Shown here: piece by piece, positions 60,290-64,000 of the stretch | How positions within the stretch are numbered: position 1 is the stretch's first letter | Layout: each line of letters begins with the position of its first letter | NCBI GenBank assembly: GCA_020342235.1 | Contig: CP073218.1 | Location: 1-64,000 of the forward strand | Direction of reading: 5' to 3' | DNA from: Saccharomycopsis phalli | Taxonomy: Eukaryota > Ascomycota > Saccharomycetes > Ascoideales > Saccharomycopsidaceae | Length of the DNA stretch: 64,000 nt | Position numbers and translations under genes: made by a program | The notes under the pieces: model-generated | The model's database searches: none | Told to the model about the DNA's origin: nothing | The model's input: the letters and a program-made list of their open reading frames with translations, nothing else

Positions 60290-61033
60290 CTTGAGATGTA
60301 TGGAGGTATCTAAACACTAATTGTGAAATTGTAGAGACTGCGACACGGATTTGCAGTCCTTAAAAAGAAATGTCCCATGGTCAACCTTGTTAGACGAGAT
60401 CCGCAGAAATCAAAAGGCGGGCACACACAGATTGACGGTTGTTACCCGGACAATGTGTCTGGCGGCTGTAACAGGACAATGGGAGGCGCGAAATATTACT
60501 ATATAAGCATTGCGGTAATTAGGCCGTCTGGCATTTTTGATATAGGAGTTCGGCACGATGACGTCCTGCGACGCGTTCGTTTCGTGAAAGTACCGAGACG
60601 TGGACACAGGTCTAAGATAGACATGGGTCTATGATAGACACTAGTGCAACAAAGAATGACGATTAATATTACAACACGGTGTAATAGGCTTGGGTCACGA
60701 GTCCAGTGGGAAATGTCTATCATTGAATTGCTCTGCAAATGGGTACGCACAGAATGCAGCAATGGTAGTGGCCTATAATTAGGAGAGACACTGGTAATCG
60801 TCTATGTTAGACTTGTCTTACCAAGGAAGGCCAGGCTAATAAGACGGCAATGTTGTGAGATTGACCATCTCTAGAATGTTCTTGGAATGGAAGGTTCGTG
60901 GAATGGAACGTTCGTAGAATGGTAAGTTCATGAATGCCGGGAAGTTGTATCGGTACTGCGGAACCATATTGAAAAGTTCCGGCATGCATATTTTCCGTGC
61001 CTTGAAAAAAGTCACCAGTGGTTTTTGAAACTT
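60290..61033. promoter_or_regulatory. divergent promoter region, chitin synthase / MFS
   Basis: No gene supported. From 60,873 to 60,936 there are four degenerate copies of a GAATGGAAGGTTCGTG-like unit, about 100 bp before the MFS start. Confidence 0.5.
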
Positions 61034-62548
61034 ATGAGCACCAAGACCTCACCTGCAGACACTACGAAAAAGCATCTGAAAAAGCATTTGGAAACCAGTG
61101 CTGCTGAGCCATCTGCCCCATATTCTGTGTTTTCGTCTTCCGAGAAGTTTGCCCTTGTGTTCTTGTGCAGTGTCACCTCGATCTGGTCCACCATTAGTGC
61201 TCCGATCTTCTTCCCAGCGTTGCCCGAGGTGCAGAAAAAGTTCCGTGTGTCGCAGGAATTGGCAAACATATCGGTCGTTGTGTATTATATCTTCCAAGGC
61301 ATATCGCCCATGTTCATTGGCAGTGCTGCCGATAAGGTGGGCCGCAGACCAGCAATCATATTCTGTTGTATTGTATATATTGTAGCGGATATCTGCTTGG
61401 CCATCTCCGACAAGTACGGCTTGATTCTCTTCTTCCGCTGCCTCCAAGCCGGCGGAATCTCGGCAGTGTTTCCAATAAACTCCGGAGTGGTCTCTGACAC
61501 GGTGCAGCGACACGAGCGTGGGAAATACATTGGCCTCATGTCCGGCTTCCCGCTTATTGGCAACTCGCTAGGTGCGCTTATTGGTGGCTTGCTCGTTCTG
61601 CGTTGGGGATGGCGGAGCGTGTTTTGGTTTTTGGCAATTGGCTGCGGCGTGTGTTTGGTGCTAGTGGCAGTGCTTCTTCCTGAGACGAAGCGGGACTTGG
61701 TGGGCAACTCTTCGGTGCCTGCTACCAGGCTTGTCAACAAATCGCTTCTATGGTGCATTCCGCAGTTTAAGAGAAAGTTGGTGAACGACGTCTCAACAAT
61801 CCAGAAGACGGAGCACGAGGCCATGTGGACTATACTTGGCCAGGCACCTCGGCTTATGATATTGCCGGAGGTGGCTCTGGTTCTCATTTGCACGTCTCTC
61901 TATTTTGCTACGTGGAGCATGATGCTCACCACATTGACAAACACCCTTTCCTCGGTGTACGGGTTCTCAGTCAAGCGAATCGGGCTCAGTTACTTGGCAG
62001 CAGGACTTGCGGGTGTTCTTGGTTCACAATTGTGTGGAAAGGCCATTGATGTCTTTTACAAACGGTACAAGACCCAGCTTGACGCGCAAATTGACGAGTA
62101 CGAACTGTCCTCCAAAGAAGGACCACGGCCCGAATACAATCCGTTCAAGGCCCGCTTGGCGTTTTCTATTCCGCTAGCCGTGATTTCCAGCGTGGGAATC
62201 CTCATTTTTGGGTGGTGCATCGGCAAGAAACAGCCCCTTTCCGCGGTGTTGATCGGGGTGTTTGTCGCCAGCTTATCGATCTCGTCGTTTGTGTCGGTTC
62301 CCGTTGCGCTATTTATCGACTTGTACCCAAAGAAAGTGTCTACTAGCATCGCTTGCATCAACTTGGGCCGATGCCTTTTGGCAGCTGCTGGGGTAGCTGC
62401 CCTTACGAAAATGGAGGCTGTCATGTCGATTGGCGGTTGCTATACTTTTATGACCGGATTGTGTGTCTTGAGCATGATTCCGTTCTTTGTTGTGATCCAC
62501 AAGGGACAAGCCTGGCACCAAAGCCGACTGGTGACAATGACAGCATGA
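61034..62548 (+). CDS. DHA1-family MFS drug:H+ antiporter (Qdr/Aqr1-like)
   Basis: 504 aa from the ATG at 61,034. About 12 hydrophobic segments with a long loop between TM6 and TM7. Motif A is GSAADKVGRRP after TM2, and RCLQAGGISAVFPINSGVVSD in TM4 is motif B-like. SLGALIGGLLVLRWGWRSVFWFLAI in TM5/6 with a following LPET is typical of DHA1 (Qdr1, Aqr1, Dtr1). It exports weak acids, drugs or amino acids in relatives; the substrate here is unknown. Tandem paralogue starts 303 bp downstream. Confidence 0.9.
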   Translation: MSTKTSPADTTKKHLKKHLETSAAEPSAPYSVFSSSEKFALVFLCSVTSIWSTISAPIFFPALPEVQKKFRVSQELANISVVVYYIFQGISPMFIGSAADKVGRRPAIIFCCIVYIVADICLAISDKYGLILFFRCLQAGGISAVFPINSGVVSDTVQRHERGKYIGLMSGFPLIGNSLGALIGGLLVLRWGWRSVFWFLAIGCGVCLVLVAVLLPETKRDLVGNSSVPATRLVNKSLLWCIPQFKRKLVNDVSTIQKTEHEAMWTILGQAPRLMILPEVALVLICTSLYFATWSMMLTTLTNTLSSVYGFSVKRIGLSYLAAGLAGVLGSQLCGKAIDVFYKRYKTQLDAQIDEYELSSKEGPRPEYNPFKARLAFSIPLAVISSVGILIFGWCIGKKQPLSAVLIGVFVASLSISSFVSVPVALFIDLYPKKVSTSIACINLGRCLLAAAGVAALTKMEAVMSIGGCYTFMTGLCVLSMIPFFVVIHKGQAWHQSRLVTMTA

Positions 62549-62851
62549 GTCATGCAGCCATTTTCCGCATCGGTCTTGGCAACAGTTCAGCCTTGGGGCG
62601 AAATAAGGCCGGTTTTCTGGGAATCGTAAGCTTACAATGATTGATACAGCTCTGGACGACAGACTGTTGATTTCTTTTTGCTTATATTTACCTGGTTCCA
62701 CAGTGGTTCGTGATCCATCGGCTGCTGGTCGATATATCCGATCAATGTATAAGGGGCACCGAGATTCTGCAGCTGGTATGCGGGTGCGGAGTATCAGCCC
62801 TTTTTCAAAAATGGATAAAAAGAGCACGACTTTGCTTGCTACTAGGCAATC
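62549..62851. other. intergenic between the two MFS genes
   Basis: 303 bp holding the terminator of the first and the promoter of the second antiporter. No clear motif picked. Overlapping frames here are chance. Confidence 0.5.
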
Positions 62852-64000
62852 ATGTCCGATGAGGAACATGGCAAAAATGATACCAGAGCCCTTGAGAAGA
62901 CGTCGGATGTCGACAAGTACCCATACACTGTGTTCAACACCTGGGAAAAATACATGATAGCTGGGGTGTGCGGCATTCTGGGCTTTTGGTCTGCGGTTTC
63001 TGGAAATATTTATTTCCCCATTATATACACCATGGAGAAACAGTTCCACATCACCGAGGAGATCTCCAACTTGTCGGTCGTGATGTACTTTATATTCCAG
63101 GCCACGGCTCCAATGGTGACTGCGTCGATTGCCGATCAAATGGGTAGAAAGCCCGTGGTGTTGGTGTGCTGTTTTATCTATATTGTCGCGTGTTCGTGTA
63201 TCGCGGTTTCGCGCAAGTACAGCTTGATTTTGTTCCTCCGGTGCGTCCAGGCCGCAGGAATAGCACCAGTGGTGGCAGTAAACAGCGGGGTGTGTGCGGA
63301 TTTAGCCACACGTGCCAACCGGGGCTCGTTGTTGGGGTTCAGCACCAGCATCCAGTTGTTTGCACAGGCCATTGGCTCGTTGGTGGGTGCGTTGTTGACC
63401 AGTGGGTTCCATACATGGAGGGCGGTGTTTTGGTTCTTGGCGATTGGCTGCGGCGTGACTTCGTGTGTGAGTTTTCTACTTCTCCCCGAGACCAACCGGT
63501 CGATAGTCGGCAACGGGTCGATAGTACCCACGAGCTTCGTCAACCGGTCGCCGTTGTGGTTGATCCCCCACTTTCAAAAGAAGCAGACCAACGACATGGC
63601 AACTTTGGCCGAAAAGAGCCACAGCTCGCTAGCTAGAAAGCTCCTTGACGTGCCGATAATCGTCCACCACCGCGAAATATGGCCGGTGCTCCTTACCTCA
63701 GGGCTCCACTTTTGCTGCTGGATCATGATGTGCACCTCGCTCAGCACCACGCTCCAAAGCAAGTACGGCTACCCAGTGCAAAAAGTCGGCATCTGTTTCA
63801 TTGCGCCTGGAGTCGCCAGCAGCGTAGGCTCCACTGTGTGTGGAAGACTCTTGGACTACATTTATAAACGGAAAATCAGACGACACCGCGAGAAAGTGGC
63901 AGCACTCCCCAAGGAACAGCAGCACATGCACCTGGACATGGACATGTTCAAGTGCCGTCTCCCGATCCTCTTCCCCTGCGGCTGGGTGTTCCTGGCAGGC
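62852..64000 (+). CDS. second DHA1-family MFS antiporter, cut by window end
   Basis: ATG at 62,852, open for 383 codons to the window edge without a stop. Same layout as the upstream gene: VFNTWEKYMIAGVCGILGF (TM1), ASIADQMGRKP (motif A), RCVQAAGIAPVVAVNSGVCAD, AIGSLVGALLTSGFHTWRAV, FLAIGCGVTS and LLPETNRSIVGNGS, clearly a tandem paralogue. The 3' quarter lies outside the window, so the C-terminal membrane segments are not visible. Confidence 0.9.
   Translation, partial: MSDEEHGKNDTRALEKTSDVDKYPYTVFNTWEKYMIAGVCGILGFWSAVSGNIYFPIIYTMEKQFHITEEISNLSVVMYFIFQATAPMVTASIADQMGRKPVVLVCCFIYIVACSCIAVSRKYSLILFLRCVQAAGIAPVVAVNSGVCADLATRANRGSLLGFSTSIQLFAQAIGSLVGALLTSGFHTWRAVFWFLAIGCGVTSCVSFLLLPETNRSIVGNGSIVPTSFVNRSPLWLIPHFQKKQTNDMATLAEKSHSSLARKLLDVPIIVHHREIWPVLLTSGLHFCCWIMMCTSLSTTLQSKYGYPVQKVGICFIAPGVASSVGSTVCGRLLDYIYKRKIRRHREKVAALPKEQQHMHLDMDMFKCRLPILFPCGWVFLAG

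Noticed and set aside
1-64000. Telomere repeats, centromere, CRISPR array, rRNA
   Set aside because: None of these could be recognised; the tandem repeats present are neither telomeric nor CRISPR-like.

Overview
This window looks like a nuclear chromosome segment of an ascomycete yeast (Saccharomycotina). Genes are compact and mostly intronless. HIS4 is one trifunctional HisI-HisE-HisD gene, GRX, YJU2, TRM734 and LSB5 orthologues are present, and there is a tRNA-Ile(AAT) with an intron after position 37. The species cannot be named from sequence. A 39-nt LSB5 intron with its CTAAC branch motif very near the 3' AG, plus EN/RT-type LINEs, hints at an early-branching lineage rather than a Saccharomyces-like one (inference).

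Left part, about 1-30,300: a transposon island, probably subtelomeric or an insertion hotspot. It holds a broken Ty1/copia fossil on the minus strand (about 3,150-5,605), a gag-like fossil (1,482-2,064), at least six families of short solo LTRs (called LTR-1 to LTR-6 here; seven in this part are bounded by perfect 5-bp duplications, an eighth lies near 45 kb), and four copies or fragments of one EN+RT LINE family. It also holds a 320-bp SINE-like element with a LINE-type 3' end, three tRNA genes (Ile-AAT, Phe-GAA, Asn-GTT) and one intact host gene, a secreted DUF1996 protein at 17,254-18,393. Insertions are nested up to four deep.

Right part, about 30,500-64,000: an ordinary gene-dense arm. 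In order: YIM1-like oxidoreductase (+), RHO1 GTPase (-), Zn2Cys6 regulator (-), TRM734/RTT10 WD protein (+), CDC15/Cdc7-like kinase (-), a coiled-coil protein (+), YJU2 splicing factor (+), a 3.6-kb gap with one solo LTR and a short repeat, a membrane protein with a GNAT-like C-terminus (+), glutaredoxin (+), HIS4 (-), a small Cys-rich ORF (+), a second coiled-coil protein (-), LSB5 with one intron (-), a chitin synthase (-), and two tandem DHA1 drug:H+ antiporters (+), the second cut by the window end.

The genes do not form one pathway. Local logic is limited to divergent promoters (TF/TRM734, kinase/coiled-coil, HIS4/small ORF, CHS/MFS), very tight convergent ends (TRM734/kinase) and a Gcn4-type TGACTCA just upstream of HIS4. 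Three start codons (HIS4, GRX, the membrane protein) were set at the first plausible ATG rather than the longest open frame.
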